A stretch of DNA of 64,000 nucleotides, from contig NW_026262701.1 of NCBI RefSeq assembly GCF_021869535.1, positions 3,425,501 through 3,489,500 on the forward strand, given 5' to 3'. Position numbers and translations under genes: made by a program. The notes beneath the pieces were generated by a model. The model was not told the DNA's origin, searched no databases, and saw only the letters and a list, made by a program, of their open reading frames with translations. This DNA comes from Mytilus californianus (lineage: Eukaryota; Mollusca; Bivalvia; Mytilida; Mytilidae). Below are positions 36,915-49,209 of this stretch, piece by piece. Numbering within the stretch: the first letter of the stretch is position 1; each line of letters opens with the position of its first letter.

Positions 36915-38516
36915 CTATGTAACACTAAATAAAAATCCTGGAATCTGTCCTCTGGTTGTGTTTGTATCAAGGTTCGAATATTGCGAATTCTCAAAGTTGA
37001 ACACAATTTCGTTTTGAGTTATTGTTGACTTTCCTTGCATGCCATATTGGTACTTAGGTCCTTCCATATCTACCACTACATGATACTTTGTATTGGTTGA
37101 AAGTTTTACTGGATCAGGAAAAATAATTCTAAGCAAACCATTTTCAGCTTCTTTACTATCTAAATTCTTTGAAACTACAATAAGTTCACTCGTATTTTCT
37201 TTCAAAGTAGCGGTAACTTTGCAAATCGACTTCCCATCTGCACATCCATAAGATAGTAATCCGTGTAGTAGTATGTTTTTTGATACGGAAAAGCATATTG
37301 CATCAACTCCCTTTGATGCCCAAAAAGGATGTATCGTTCTAAATCGATTTACAGCTAAAATATCGGTATTACAAGATTTCACAGTTATTTTTGATTTTGA
37401 GTATTCAAAGACTACCTCAAATGCCTTCTCTAAATTTAGGCTGATGTCTGGAATTTTCTTAAAAGAAAGATTGTATTCCTTAATATCTGCCAACTGACTT
37501 GATATAAAAGATTTATGTCCATTTAAATTTTTGTATACCTTTTGTACCTCTAGCATAATTTGGGTCTCTGAAGCCTCTGTCACACATGTCTCAAGTATCT
37601 GCTGTTCGTTTTCAATTTTTTTATCAATATTTTCGAAGCCCAATTTCAAAAAATCAATATCTTGTTTTGCTTCATTATAATGTTTTAACATTTCTGATTT
37701 TCGTTTATCTTTCAGGTTACAAATCATGGTCACAAGATTATTGAAACTATCTTCAAGTTCCTTTTGTTTGTTATTAAACTGTGATTGCAGTTTTCCAACT
37801 TGCATATCGAGATTTGAAATAATATCTTTCACATCGCAATCAACTTTTTTCAACTCGTTTCTCAAATTTTCGACTTTATTTGAAGTTAAAAATTTCTTGG
37901 CAGCATCTTCAATTGCTATGACTTTCTCACATTTACGATGATAAATACTTACACACATGGAACAACACGGAGTTTCGTGGTCAATACAAAAAAGCTCAAG
38001 TTCTTTACTTTTATGTTCGGTACACTTGTTTTTGAATGTTTTCAAGGATTTCAAGTCAGAAACGACTTCTTCCACAGGTCTGATTTCGTGATCACATAAA
38101 AGTTTACTAGCTGTATGGTGTTTTACACAGCTAGAGCATAGCAGATCAGAACACTCAATACAAACAAAACTGGCGTCTGATTTTGCTTCCATTCGTTCAC
38201 ATACCATACATTGTTTTTGCGGATTTTGTACTTTTTCCTTTTCCAAAAGTCCAACAATGAGAAAATTTAGAGGCAGTCCTCTTATCCATTCCGCTGGTGA
38301 ACAATTTTCAATCGGTGCAGTTACACTTGTCCTACAAACCGGACATTCAATACTTTGTTTTTGTCCTTTTTCAATTCCAGAAGAAATATAGGTATTTAGA
38401 CAACTTTCACAAAATGTGTGTAAACAAGGTAAATACTTCGGAATGTTAAGTTTCTCTAGACAGATAGCACATGTAGTTATATCAACGATATGACTCTTAA
38501 TGGATGACGCCATCAT
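36915..38516 (-). CDS. TRIM protein, RING/B-box/coiled coil/PHR-like
   Basis: 533 residues, one exon. The RING finger is complete (C16, C19, C31, H33, C36, C39, C58, C61), so E3 ubiquitin ligase activity is expected from the family. B-box 1 uses C103, C106, C119, C122, C127, C130 and His residues to H143. B-box 2 follows at about 165-196 (C165, H168, C177, H180, C185, C188, H193). A long charged coiled coil spans about 205-345. From about 380, RFRTIHPFWASKGVDAICFS and the closing GQIPGFLFSV resemble a PHR domain. Start: two adjacent ATGs (38516 and 38513); the first is used. Intronless TRIM genes are strongly expanded in bivalves, often discussed in immunity; a role here is inference. No neighbour is functionally linked. 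Confidence 0.92.
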   Translation of the reverse strand: MMASSIKSHIVDITTCAICLEKLNIPKYLPCLHTFCESCLNTYISSGIEKGQKQSIECPVCRTSVTAPIENCSPAEWIRGLPLNFLIVGLLEKEKVQNPQKQCMVCERMEAKSDASFVCIECSDLLCSSCVKHHTASKLLCDHEIRPVEEVVSDLKSLKTFKNKCTEHKSKELELFCIDHETPCCSMCVSIYHRKCEKVIAIEDAAKKFLTSNKVENLRNELKKVDCDVKDIISNLDMQVGKLQSQFNNKQKELEDSFNNLVTMICNLKDKRKSEMLKHYNEAKQDIDFLKLGFENIDKKIENEQQILETCVTEASETQIMLEVQKVYKNLNGHKSFISSQLADIKEYNLSFKKIPDISLNLEKAFEVVFEYSKSKITVKSCNTDILAVNRFRTIHPFWASKGVDAICFSVSKNILLHGLLSYGCADGKSICKVTATLKENTSELIVVSKNLDSKEAENGLLRIIFPDPVKLSTNTKYHVVVDMEGPKYQYGMQGKSTITQNEIVFNFENSQYSNLDTNTTRGQIPGFLFSVT

Positions 38517-40080
38517 CGTCCCCTATACACGTGATACAAGGAAGGAATACAGTACATGTGTACAGATTACTGTTTGTATTAATCGATAAGCACCCAACTT
38601 TACTTATTTATAACTTGATATCTACTGTTTGATTTACTTTTCATTTGACATTTCTTCAAAAGAAAACAATATTTCAAATGTCGATAATCAAGTTTGCCTA
38701 TTAAAGTGACCGATATATTTAATTCAAACTTCACCAAATTGTAAGTCATAGTAGTCTTGGGGTCTGAATAAGTTTCAAATATGTTTATATTTGCTATTCC
38801 AGAGTAATGTAATTTTTAATTGTCAAAATTTATAGGCAATATTTTATATATGTAGTTTTATATGTCTCAAAATAACTAAAGTATGTTTTCACGATTTACT
38901 TGATCGGAGTAGTCCAGGTAGGTGTGATTAAGTTGACTGTCAAATATTTTTCGCTATTCGTGTTATCCTTTTGGTGTATCTTCATTCCTCATTAAGAGCT
39001 ATAAAGATCTTTGATTCTATATTACTTTCTGTAATGGTCATTGTCATCATGACTGTGGTTCAGTTATTCACATTTAAATGTTGAAATTTGGCCCGTTAAA
39101 GTTTGTGTATAATTTAAAGTTCTATGGTAATTAGATTTATGAATAAGTTTTTTTCCCTTTCTAATGGGTCTCTTTACTCATTTGATTATTAAATGTGAGC
39201 AATATGTCAGTTGCTCAGTCATTGTAATGAAAAAAAGCCATTTCCAATGATAATGTTGGTGTTTTTCTATTTGAGTCGAATTATGTCCCTTTGGCTTTCC
39301 TGTGTCTTTATTGTCTAGAAACCGATTTTTTTCCATTCTACCTAACATTTGCATTTTATAAAACTTACTATGCAAGCAATATCATATAATCTTCCAAGTT
39401 ATCTAAAATGTTGTCGCTACTAGATTGTAGTATTGAATTAGAAGCCGTTTTGTCATTGCAACATCCATTACATAGTATATATTGTCTGTATATGACATTT
39501 GCTATAATTTTTATCCTGATATGGTTAAGGTGTTGCAGTCCTTGCAAGAGCTTTTCCCTAGTTAACCCTTTGAGAGTTCACAGAGTGATATGGCCTTTGA
39601 AGCCACTAGGTCAAAATCAGAATATGATACAACATACTGAAGTCTCATGTTACAATTATTTCCATAAAACTATGTTATTTAGGGCTACGTATTGCCATTG
39701 TGCACAAAATTGCCAATTGTACTTTCACCAATATGAAATAATTTGTATTTGAATTAAATTAGATATGGGATGCATGTAAATGAGACAGCATCAAAATGAC
39801 GTAAATAACTAAGACATATAGATGTAAACAGTATATAAAAAAATTTACTTTTGGTAATAATGTCTTCTTGAAAATTTTATAATTTCTTTAATTTGGCAAA
39901 AAAATATAGAAATTAGAGTTCACATCTTTAGAAATTTATAATTTGTTTAAATGGTTTGAAAGGTACAAAATGTTGTGAATACCTTTAAACGAATGAATAC
40001 TAGTATTTGATACTGTGAACTTTAGCAAATTAACTCATCATAGTAAAGAATGAAGGACAATAAAAATGGACCTGGTTTGA
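38517..40080. other. Upstream of TRIM and intergenic, no recognised gene
   Basis: AT-rich. The immediate TRIM upstream contains cacgtg (about 38529), an E-box-like word, but no TATA at a convincing distance. An open frame at 39408-39752 has no recognisable domain. Confidence 0.4.
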
Positions 40081-40089
40081 AATAAAGTT

Positions 40090-40300
40090 AGCCCTTCCGG
40101 AGCACCTGAGATCACCCCCAGTTTTTGGTGGTGTTCGTGTTGCTTAGTCTTTGGTTTTCTATGTTGTGTCATCTGTACTATTATTTGTCTGTTTGTCTTT
40201 TTATTTTTGGCCATGGCGTTGTCAGTTTGTTTTCGATCTATGAGTTTGACTGTCCCTCTGGTATCTTTCGTCCCTCTTTTAGAGGAAACTGGTTCTACCA
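40090..40300 (+). repeat. Dispersed repeat family B
   Basis: Begins ttccggagcacctgagatca, continues gttttctatgttgtgtcatc, gccatggcgttgtcagtttg, and ends tggtatctttcgtccctctttt. An almost exact minus-strand partner lies at 60640-60850; partial ones lie at 26195, 42180, 57470 and 61740-62290. Confidence 0.85.
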
Positions 40301-40919
40301 CTTTCGATGTATCATATCTGATAAATCAGATCCGTCTGTTGTGCCTCTTTTTCCTATTTTATACAACAATTATGTTGCCTCCCTAATTCCTGTATTTAAC
40401 CAAAGATAGTGTGGCGTCCATTTCGCTGAACTAGTAGACATCATTGCTAAGGGGCCAGCTGAAGCCCGCTTCCGGGTGCGGGATTTTCTTGCTGCATTGA
40501 AGACTTATTGGTGGTTTTGGGCTGTTTTCTGTTCTTTTGTCGAGTTGTCGTCTCTATGATACATTCCCCATTTCCATTCTCTATTCAATCCCGTATATAT
40601 CATTATGACAAAGGTAAGGATCTGTGTTACAAAGGGCTTTGGTATTGGCTTGGTTTTTATGGAACATTTTCACTCTGTAATGTGGAAACGGAAAGCTCAT
40701 TATCAAATGGCAAAATGAAAATCTCAAACACACCAAACAATTGTAGACATTAAATAAAAAAAAAAATCTGACATTGGCATAATAATATTCAAGGACAATA
40801 GTTTTAAGCTTCTTGATAATAAACTTATTTTAGTGGCGGACAAAAATGTATTATCTTGCCAGTTGGAATTACAAAAATGTATTCTACTTATTTAAGCATT
40901 TGTATAATATGTGATAAAT

Positions 40920-41056
40920 AGATTATAACATGTCCTTTTCCATATGAGCCTTGGTATCATCCCTCGACCCATATGAGCCCTCGGCTAGCGCCTTGGACTG
41001 ATATGTGAGTCTCGGGATGATACTAGGGCCGATATGGAAAAGGACATGTTATAATC
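40920..41056. repeat. Perfectly paired inverted repeat
   Basis: AGATTATAACATGTCCTTTT plus ccatat is mirrored by atatgg plus AAAAGGACATGTTATAATCT. The arms continue, less perfectly, inward (ttggtatcatccc / gggatgatacta) around a ~50-base centre rich in atatgag words. Probably a MITE or foldback. Confidence 0.85.
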
Positions 41057-43106
41057 TTTAATTATATACAGTTAACCACAAAATAAATTAAAACCAAGAA
41101 ATGCACTGGATTAATTTATATCGAAATTACTGAAGTCCGTAACATGTATAATGCATTAAGAAAATGTTTTCTAGTATAATAATTTCGGAGAGGCAATGAA
41201 AGTAAGCCGAAACACCTTATCTGATGTAATGGAATACCGTAGTAACTTCTTATCCTTTTTTAATCTTTTAGCCTATTGAGGATTTTTGCTGTTGGTTGAT
41301 TTTGCTTAATCTTTGGTTTTCATTGTAGCGATTCGTTTTCCTCCAAGCTTTACAGAATGACGATAATAATGAAGATAATATATTAATAATGTAAAATTCA
41401 TCTCCAAGTAAATGTATGGCCTTTTGTTGTTGCTCATCGAGAAGATAGCTTTCACATGAATAATTTATAATTTCTACAATCGGAGAACAAAGGCCGAATT
41501 ATTGAGGATTTAAATATCTGGCCAAAGACCACAGGCACTTGTCTCAGAATTTTTTCCCCTATAAACCTTAATATAACACAAGGTACTTAACTCGCATTTT
41601 TTAAAATGTCACCCGGTCGCGAACTTTCGTTATATTTCGATTTGACGGTTGTAAATCCCACTGAAACTTGTTTATGTCGTAAATCTAAATTGATTTATCT
41701 ACACGATGGTGTATAACACGCCTACCTTTGTTGTCAGAATCATTCGTAGCAGGCCTCCCCAAGTATGTCAACCGTAATTATTTCTATCATTGATCTGTTG
41801 TACTTGACCCTAAAATGGAGATTCATATTATATCATATCAATTGTTTATATAACATGAACGGTACATTTTAAGAGTTGACACATTCAAAAAGGACCAATG
41901 GTATAACCAGATCTGGACAAGGAATCAGAGCTTTGAATGAAGGGTATATATTCCTTTCATTTAAAATAATTTCAAAAAATTTAAGGCAGCAAATTGCAAA
42001 GTACTGACTACTGAGCTGATGACACCCTCGAGACTTACAGTCCACAAGCAGAGGTATCGATTCAGTGGCCGTAATTACCTACAATTTCCACAATCCGAGA
42101 ACAAAGACCAAATCATTGCTGATCCAAATATCTGACCAAGGACGTACATATCTGACTTGACCCAAATATTGCTCTTCTGGATCTCCCCAGAATTTTAGTA
42201 TGTTTCGTTTTGCTCAGTCTTTAGTTTTATATGTAGTGTGTTGTGCCATGGTTTCATGTGTTTGCCTATGACAGCATCTGTTCTAAAAATTGTAAAGATG
42301 TGTGTTAAGGAGCCAGCATGTACTACAGCTTCTATTCAGTGTCGTCATAACGTACAATAACTTTCATTTTTTTTGGAAATTACAGTACGGGAAGTTATTA
42401 GTTCGCCAAAAGCGCTTCTCAATGAAAAAAAAAGACGAAGTTATATGCCATATGTACAAATTCATTCGATTAAATCTCTTTTCTGAACATCGGTCACCTT
42501 CAAATAAAATAATTTAAAAATAAACATTATGAATCGAACATACATATGTTTGAAAACATACATTTTTTTCTCACTTTTCTTCGATTTACGGAATTTAACA
42601 ATGATCACTCATGATTACATTTTTTTATCAATTCTTTTAAACCACGAGACTGCCAAACTACAGCAAACTCGGATAAATCGTCAAACTCAAATTTGACATT
42701 GGTAATCCATTTGTCCAATATTGAATTTTGAAAAACAATGTCGAACAGTTCTCAAGCTATAAGAGTAAAATAACAAAAACATCATATAAATAAAGCAGAA
42801 AAAGCTTGTCCCTAACGATACCCAGTCCGCTGTATCGTCGTTATTCCCAGAATTGATCACCGTATTTTCGTTAAGAAAACCATGTGAACATTTAATTTCA
42901 TTATGGCAATTCTTGTTTTTAACAAGGAGTTTTATTATTAAACGGCATGACTATTGCTCCTGAATTTATTCCATCTAGTCACGGGATTAAATACAGAAAA
43001 TGTTTGAAATCCAGTGGAATATTGCTTACGGAATTTTTGCAATAATTTCCCCATATGTCCATAAGCACATCACGTAAAATTTCAATGATTCAAATTGCTA
43101 TTGCAG
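41057..43106. other. Intergenic, repeat scraps only
   Basis: Two diverged copies of a block (cgagaacaaa or ggagaacaaa, then gatttaaatatctg or gatccaaatatctg) occur near 41480 and 42100. A family B fragment is at 42180-42290. No gene found. Confidence 0.45.
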
Positions 43107-43361
43107 ACTATTCATGGCAAACATTTAAGACATCGTCTACCAAAGAGTAAACCGAGATTAAGATATATGCAATATTATATTCTAAACTTTCGAGTCAAAT
43201 CCATTTACAATAAGTCCAACCGCTTTGAATGTGTAGCCATCATTTTAGAAGACTATTCAACTACATGTATGCGCAGATCTTTTGGCAAAACAAAATCCAA
43301 AATATATTTGCACGGACCTCTTGGAAAAGTTCCTAAATATGTATATGACCCAAAATATTGA
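43107..43361 (+). other. Open frame behind an acceptor-like site, identity unknown
   Basis: ttgctattgcag precedes an 84-codon frame that includes GKHLRHRLPKSKPRLRYMQY and RVKSIYNKSNRFECVAIILE and ends VYDPKY-stop. The basic start and the 'R-V-x-S-I-x...N-R-x...V-A-I-I' pattern faintly recall organellar ribosomal protein uL2, but spacing and key residues are not convincing. No donor-side partner exon was found. It may be a gene fragment, a pseudogene, or chance. Confidence 0.2.
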
Positions 43362-43639
43362 CAGTACACTTACAACTCCTAAAGTGTGCTGTGGATATAT
43401 CTTGTGAAAAGTAACTGTTGTTTTCCTTTTGGTTGATTTACGTATTTTGCCAGGGTGTGGTCAGTTTCTCTTTGGATTACTAGTATGTGTTTTTAATGTC
43501 CATTTGGTATCTTCAATCTTTTTTCATAAGCTCTAAATTCATATACATAAACGGTTACAAGGTTATTCTTCTGTGATCCTAATAGTTTTGGCACCTCTTT
43601 TTTAACATTTCAGTTATCTATCTAGCTGTTTTTTTCTCT

Positions 43640-46080
43640 CCTAGAAGAAAGGGCAACTTTTTTTGTTTCTATGACTTGCTTTGTGGATGAAACGAAAGAG
43701 AAGAAAGAAGAGTGTCTGTTCCTCCGGAGAGTTGAGAAGATGCTTTTCTGTTGCACAAGGAAATTGAAGATCCTTCTACTTTCAAGGCATCGACAACTGA
43801 AGTCACTGATCCTTCTTCAATTCAATAATGTCTTTATAACGGATCTTAGAGAGGTCCTGAAATTAATACTGATCCTTCTGTCGTGGTATCAGTAACTGTA
43901 CTTGAGGAATAAGTCTAGCAAGTCTTTTTTTTTATCCATTTTGAAACTAAAGATATCTTATTTTTTAAGATTGAAAGGTTATTCCCTACCTGTTATAAGT
44001 CTATTTCTTATCTGTTCGGATCTATATCTTTTGATGTTCTTGTGCTCTCTCCATCAGTTTTGGGCTAGGCATAAGCGACTTCTTCGTAGTACTTCATAGG
44101 TTTTAGTTAAAGCTGAGATCTGCTTCTCATTTTTATCATGGTTCTGAGCGATGGAATATGTTATTGAAATCTAGATTTTTAGAATTTCAAAATTCCCTAA
44201 AAAGTCCTATCTGACTGACAACATTGTTTGGTTGCCTTTGCCAAAAAGTTTGCCGTTCAGATTCATATTGATTAGAGGTCACTTACCTCTTTTTTGTGAA
44301 ATGAACATTTTTCTTGCAGGGAAAACAGGTCGTTATTAGCAGTCTAAATTGAACTACCGCTTACAAATCTACACTATATGTTAGTTAAGAATATATCAAT
44401 TTTAAAACATGAAAAGAAAACACACCGAATGAAGGGTGATGTAAATAATTTGATCGAAGTTAACTCAAGTCATGAAGCCTCCTTTTCTCATTTCAGTTAA
44501 TATATGTATAATAATTCATCCACATTCATCAGACCCTTTGCATGCTTTGTTTATTTACACATTCTTATTTCCCACACCACCAGGAACTACCTTCGTTTTA
44601 TCTTTAACAACACGGTGTTTCAAGTCAAAGCACTTGTGTTAGACCTGCCAACATTTTCATTCTCATGCTTTCAACATCCAATTGTTTTTTTTTTCTACAA
44701 TTCTGCGATTGCCTATAAAGAAGTTATGCTATATAAACCCCAAAAGCCTTGACTCAATAGGTCATAAAACTCTTCCTGGGGACCAGTTCTTATGTTTTCT
44801 CATTTCCTGGAAAAAATCAGAGATCATTCATTCTAAAAAAAAATATTTTTATTTAAGAAAAACATTTCTCACCTCTCTGGTGCTAGTGCTTCCCTCCCAC
44901 TGGAAAACTTTCTGTACTAATAGTTTTAATGCACATTTCCGGCAGATACTTTCAACTTTGCTTTGGACAGAGTAAAGGGCATCAGTCAGTGTTCGTAGCA
45001 GCGATTCTACGTTATTGTTTTACAAGCATTGTCTTGTTTCCAAACAGTTTGAATTACATACTTCCAATGTTTTTGTCTAAAACTTTGGATTCATCAATGA
45101 TTGCAGAAGATGCAATGAGCATATACTGGATGGGTTATATGAATACGTATTCCCTTATTCACTCTTTCATGTTTCTCTTTTTTTTAAATGTAACAGTAAA
45201 AAACTGCAAGATCATAGTAAATGTCCCAGTTTCGCCAAAGCAAGCATAGTTTAAATGATCCGAGATATATTTCAGACTGAATGAGTACCGAGACCCCATG
45301 AATATCAGCTATAATGCTAAACAGACTTGTGCACTGACCGAAAATGGGACCATGTTGATTCATTAGAAGTTTGATTAATAATATTCAAAGTTTTGGTTGC
45401 TCTTCAACTTTGTACTTCATTTTGCCTTTTCAACTTTTTTGATTCGATCATCACTGATGAGTCTTGTGTAGACGTAACGCGCGTCTGGCGTACAAAATCT
45501 TAATCCTTGTATATTTGATGAATTTATTTAGTCTAAATGTGTTGTACGTCTACTATACATGAAGAGGCGGAAAATACCAAAGAGACATTTACATCTCATA
45601 AGTCGAAGAATTACTGACAACATTATAGCAAAAAAAAACGTAAAACGAAGAAAAAACAAACAAGTCCACAAAAAAGACAAAAGACTGCGACACACGAAAG
45701 GTTTTGGAGCTATTTTAAGAACTATAAGTACTTTTGGTTGGTAAGATTTCAAACATTTAAGTTTATTTTTTTTAATTTTTTTCCAGAATGTCAGTAAGAA
45801 CATATCACGACAGAGAACTCTGGTTCCGTCTTTGATATCAACTTCCAGAAAAGGGAGTTGAATCTATGGCTTTTCGTACATTCCATGAAGATTCTAACTC
45901 TAAGCTCTTGTTTACTGTTCGAATGTTATCTTTTTAACTTAGTAGAACCTATAGACAACGTTCTTGTTCTAAACTTTTCATCCCTTCTGAGATCTTGTTC
46001 TATATATTCCTTTTCCAGCTGTGTTGTTGAATTGTTGTCTCACAAACCGTTTCCCAATATCAGTAACTATTCATGAATGC
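43640..46080 (+). pseudogene. DIRS-like retrotransposon remnant
   Basis: Heavily frameshifted. At 44540-44740 the frame HTTRNYLRFIFNNTVFQVKA matches the DIRS/Ngaro RT segment (x-YLRF...V-x-x-K-AL-x-FG...). Further RT/RNase H-like pieces follow to 45000 (KTLPGDQFLCFLIS, then KKSEIIHSKKKYFYLRKTF). At 45850-46070, pieces such as SKLLFTVRML and LSRTYRQRSCSKLFIP resemble the tyrosine recombinase that DIRS elements use instead of an integrase. The 43640-43900 part is Lys/Glu- and Ser/Thr-rich, gag-like. No frame is intact. A hammerhead-bearing repeat is inserted at about 45370-45540. Confidence 0.55.
45447..45495 (+). ncRNA. Hammerhead ribozyme motif, one core base lost
   Basis: CTGATGA (45454-45460), stem II GTCT/AGAC (45461-45464, 45470-45473), GTAA in place of GAAA (45474-45477), stem III ACG/CGT with cleavage triplet GTC ending at 45485, then TGGCGTAC. 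Stem I is weakened. Probably inactive. Confidence 0.7.
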
Positions 46081-46649
46081 ATTAGATTCCCTTGAAATAA
46101 AATGTCCCAAGCCAATTGCATTGATTAAATTATGAATTCCTTCATTTTAAGTTGAATGTGTAACTATTATGTGATAGTTAAAGGGCAAGTCGTAATGGAA
46201 TCAACTATAGAACTGAAACCCATTAGCCTTAAGTCATCCAAGGATAATATTTTCATACTTGTTGATCGATAACAATTAAGCAAGCCATAAATCACTTTAC
46301 TGTACCCATTTAAAGTTTTGTTAAATTGATCTATTTATTGATGTCTCACTTTAAATGAAATACATATATTCTGTCCGAATGTCGTTAAAAGCAATCGGCT
46401 TACCTCGGGTGACTCCACTTTTCTCCATCTGGGGGTATGGAATCGGCCGGAGTTGTGACGAAATTCGTTAAAAGTTCATCAAATAAATTATTTTGCGTTT
46501 ACTTTGATCATTGAAGGTAAACAGTTAACAGAGGTTCTAAATTCCTCATGCCAATTTGACCTTACAGGGATTTGGCTATTATGTGTAAGTGCCTTTTGGT
46601 CACATTTGTCGGTACTTATAAATCGTAGGTTTTCAAATGTTTGGCTTTG

Positions 46650-46693
46650 GACGTCCTGATGAAAGTAATGTCCAGAAAAGAGCTTCTGACGCA
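46650..46693 (+). ncRNA. Hammerhead-like motif, third sequence type
   Basis: CTGATGA at 46656-46662, GAAA at 46675-46678, stem III AAG/CTT with triplet TTC ending at 46685, then TGACGC. GACGTC before the core can pair with GACGC after cleavage. Stem II is poor, so this is tentative. Confidence 0.45.
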
Positions 46694-46829
46694 CAAAATG
46701 TAAAAAGTGTTATTCCATTTCTTTTAGATAAAAAAATTATTATAATGACATGTCAGCTTCATTTGAATTTCGTTTCGTTTTAGAATCCCCTTCAACGTTT
46801 GTATAAAGTTAGGACTTTCAAATATGTTG

Positions 46830-46885
46830 GCCTCGAACATCTCTGAAGAGACATATATTGTGGACATGCGCATCTTGTGCCGTTA
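46830..46885 (+). ncRNA. Decayed hammerhead ribozyme
   Basis: CTGAAGAGACA...TTGT, then GGAC where GAAA is expected, ATGCGCATC and TTGTGC. Same sequence type as the intact copy at 49210, preceded by the same TTGGCCTCGA word. Confidence 0.55.
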
Positions 46886-47616
46886 ATGTTTTTACCACAA
46901 GTACTTATACTCGGTCTAGGAATGAAAACCATATATCCGTCTAGTGTACCCACTGAACAGTATATTATTAAATTAATATTTAACTGGTAATTAACTGATA
47001 TCTGATAATATATATTATCGACTTATTACACCAGATATAAATAATATCCGAATAATTATTAGTACTTGAATATAAAGATTCAAAGAGTCTGTGTAGTTTA
47101 ATTGTGCGAGTCTTGGTATATAGTTGGATTGTGTGAGACCTGGTGTATTATCTGTTGAACAGAAGGGTATATCAAACAATATTCGCGTCGTATTTAGTGG
47201 ATAACAAGATAATGCTCTAACATAAAGAAGGTTGAATTGAAGAAAAAACATGAGATTGTGCCTAGTGATAAATGTTAATAATTGAAAAAAATTGTTGTTG
47301 TAAAATTTGCTAATGATTGCGTATATTTGATTTGTACCTGCTAACACAGTGTAACAGGGAATAAATACTTTTATACGCCTACATTCTTGTGTAAAAATAT
47401 AACCCGAAAAAAAACGAAATTCGTTAGGTAGCATTAATCTATCAGTTTGTATTCCTTTTAGTCTGTTACAACATATCATTATGTAAGTTATTTGTGATAT
47501 TTTTTGTCTGTTGTATGATTTTTAGATACCCTTATGTTTTAAGTCGATCATTTTCTAACTTCCTCAAGGCTTTTCAATTTCGCACTTTATTTTGCTTTTT
47601 GACGTTTTTGATTCGA

Positions 47617-47664
47617 GCGTCACTGGTAAGTTTTTCGTAGGAGAAACGCTAGTCTAGCGTACAA
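47617..47664 (+). ncRNA. Decayed hammerhead ribozyme
   Basis: GCGTCA, CTGGTAA (two core changes from CTGATGA), GAAA at 47643-47646, triplet GTC ending at 47654, then TAGCGTAC. Stem I still pairs except at one position; stem II is lost. Confidence 0.6.
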
Positions 47665-49209
47665 AAGTATCAGTCTGGTATAAAAAAAAAAGTTTAGCAA
47701 AAATATTCCAAGGTAAATTCAAAAAGGGGAAGTCCATAAACTGAAAAAAATCAAACGTTATCAACCAAAGGAACGAATGAAAAACAACTCATATTTCTGA
47801 CTTGGTTCAGGCATTTTCCGAAGAAAATGAAGGGTAAAACCTGGTTTTATAGCTAGCTAAACCTCCCCCCCTTTCCATGGTAACTTTCATGAGTTTTTGT
47901 AGATGCAACCTAGTCTTCCTATATTTTCAATAAAATGAAACACAGTAAAAGATATAACGTTCGTTAGAATAAAATCTACCAATCACGTGCCCATACTCAA
48001 TGGAACAATTCAATTCATTTTTCTATATCTATAGGTAAATACACAACTGTTATACAGAATTATTGAAGGACAGGTCGTAAAAGACTTTAGATTTAACGCA
48101 TTAGCCAAAGTCGTTAAAGGGTAGTATTTGATATGTGTTGGTCGATAACAATTTAACCAGTGATAATCCATTTTAGAGTACCTATTTAAAGTCGTGACAC
48201 TTGATATAATTACAGATATATTCTATTTACAGTATAACTACTCTTTCATAAATGTTGAATTATGTTCGTTGGTGGTTTCACAAAAAACTGTATGTGATTG
48301 TGTTGAGTTGATAATTTTAGACTAATATGCAAAGTAAGGTGTAAAGCCGTCCGTACCTAGAGTATTTTGGAGAGGGTGCACATTTTAGAAGGCGAGAACA
48401 TTTTGGGCCACCCAGGCATATTTCAATCCAAAGTATAAAGATCGACTCATTTTGACAGATTTTACGATTGAATGATCATTAGACTGTTATGATGTACCAA
48501 TTGCAAATTGATACATAAAATAACCGAATTTGATAGAAGTAATTTTCACTTAAATTTACGGAGCACCACTACAATTGTGCATACATTTTGAATGCACGAA
48601 GTGACGATATAATAATGACGTTCAATTATCAGTGAAAATATAACCACGGTTGCTAAAACTAGACAATGATTCACAACATATTACTATACTGAACATGTGA
48701 CCAATATAAGTGTATGGACTGAAAAAACTGATATTTGTCAATTTTGCTGACCGAATAATTTAGTAATCATTTTTAAATTTACCTCAGAGATTGTCATAAG
48801 AAAATTCAATATATGATAATAGATTACCTACTTAACAACCCGTATATATATAATGTTATCAGTTATTATTATTGAGATTTATTATTTAACAGACACTATT
48901 TTTGGTGTACCTTTAATTGTGCGAATATTTTGCGAATACTTCTAGTATATAGAATATAATGTTATCTTTTGATTATTGGGGTAGATTGAACAATAGTCTC
49001 GTGGTCTTTGCTTGATTACAAGATAATTGTTTGACAAACTAAAGGTTGACTTATTTGATTGTGTCTACTGATAGCACTGACATTTATTTTTTAAATGGTT
49101 GAAAACATGTGGGGTTCGGTCATTGGCTATTGTAAAACTTTGCTTTCGTTTTTCAATAGTTTTTGTCATGGTGTTGTCCATCTATCTTTAGAAAATAATT
49201 TGGCCTCGA

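Larger units (their letters stand above)
46130..49090 (+). repeat. Old direct duplication, two diverged ~1-1.3-kb copies
   Basis: 46140-47300 and 48055-49080 share ordered blocks: a '-gggcaagtcgtaa / gacaggtcgtaaa' start, tgttgatcgataacaatt / tgttggtcgataacaattt, tacccatttaaagt / tacctatttaaagt, a 'tttaattgtgcgag / tttaattgtgcgaa' block, and ataacaagataat / attacaagataat. Copy 1 contains the hammerhead motifs at 46.6-46.9 kb; copy 2 is followed by the intact hammerhead. A minus-strand 154-codon frame at 47015-47479 is unsupported. Confidence 0.55.

Noticed and set aside
39408-39752. 114-codon + strand frame
   Set aside because: No domain, no splice context, AT-rich composition; nothing beyond chance length.
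47015-47479. 154-codon minus-strand frame
   Set aside because: Lies in the old direct duplication; the second copy does not keep the frame, so no selection on protein is visible.
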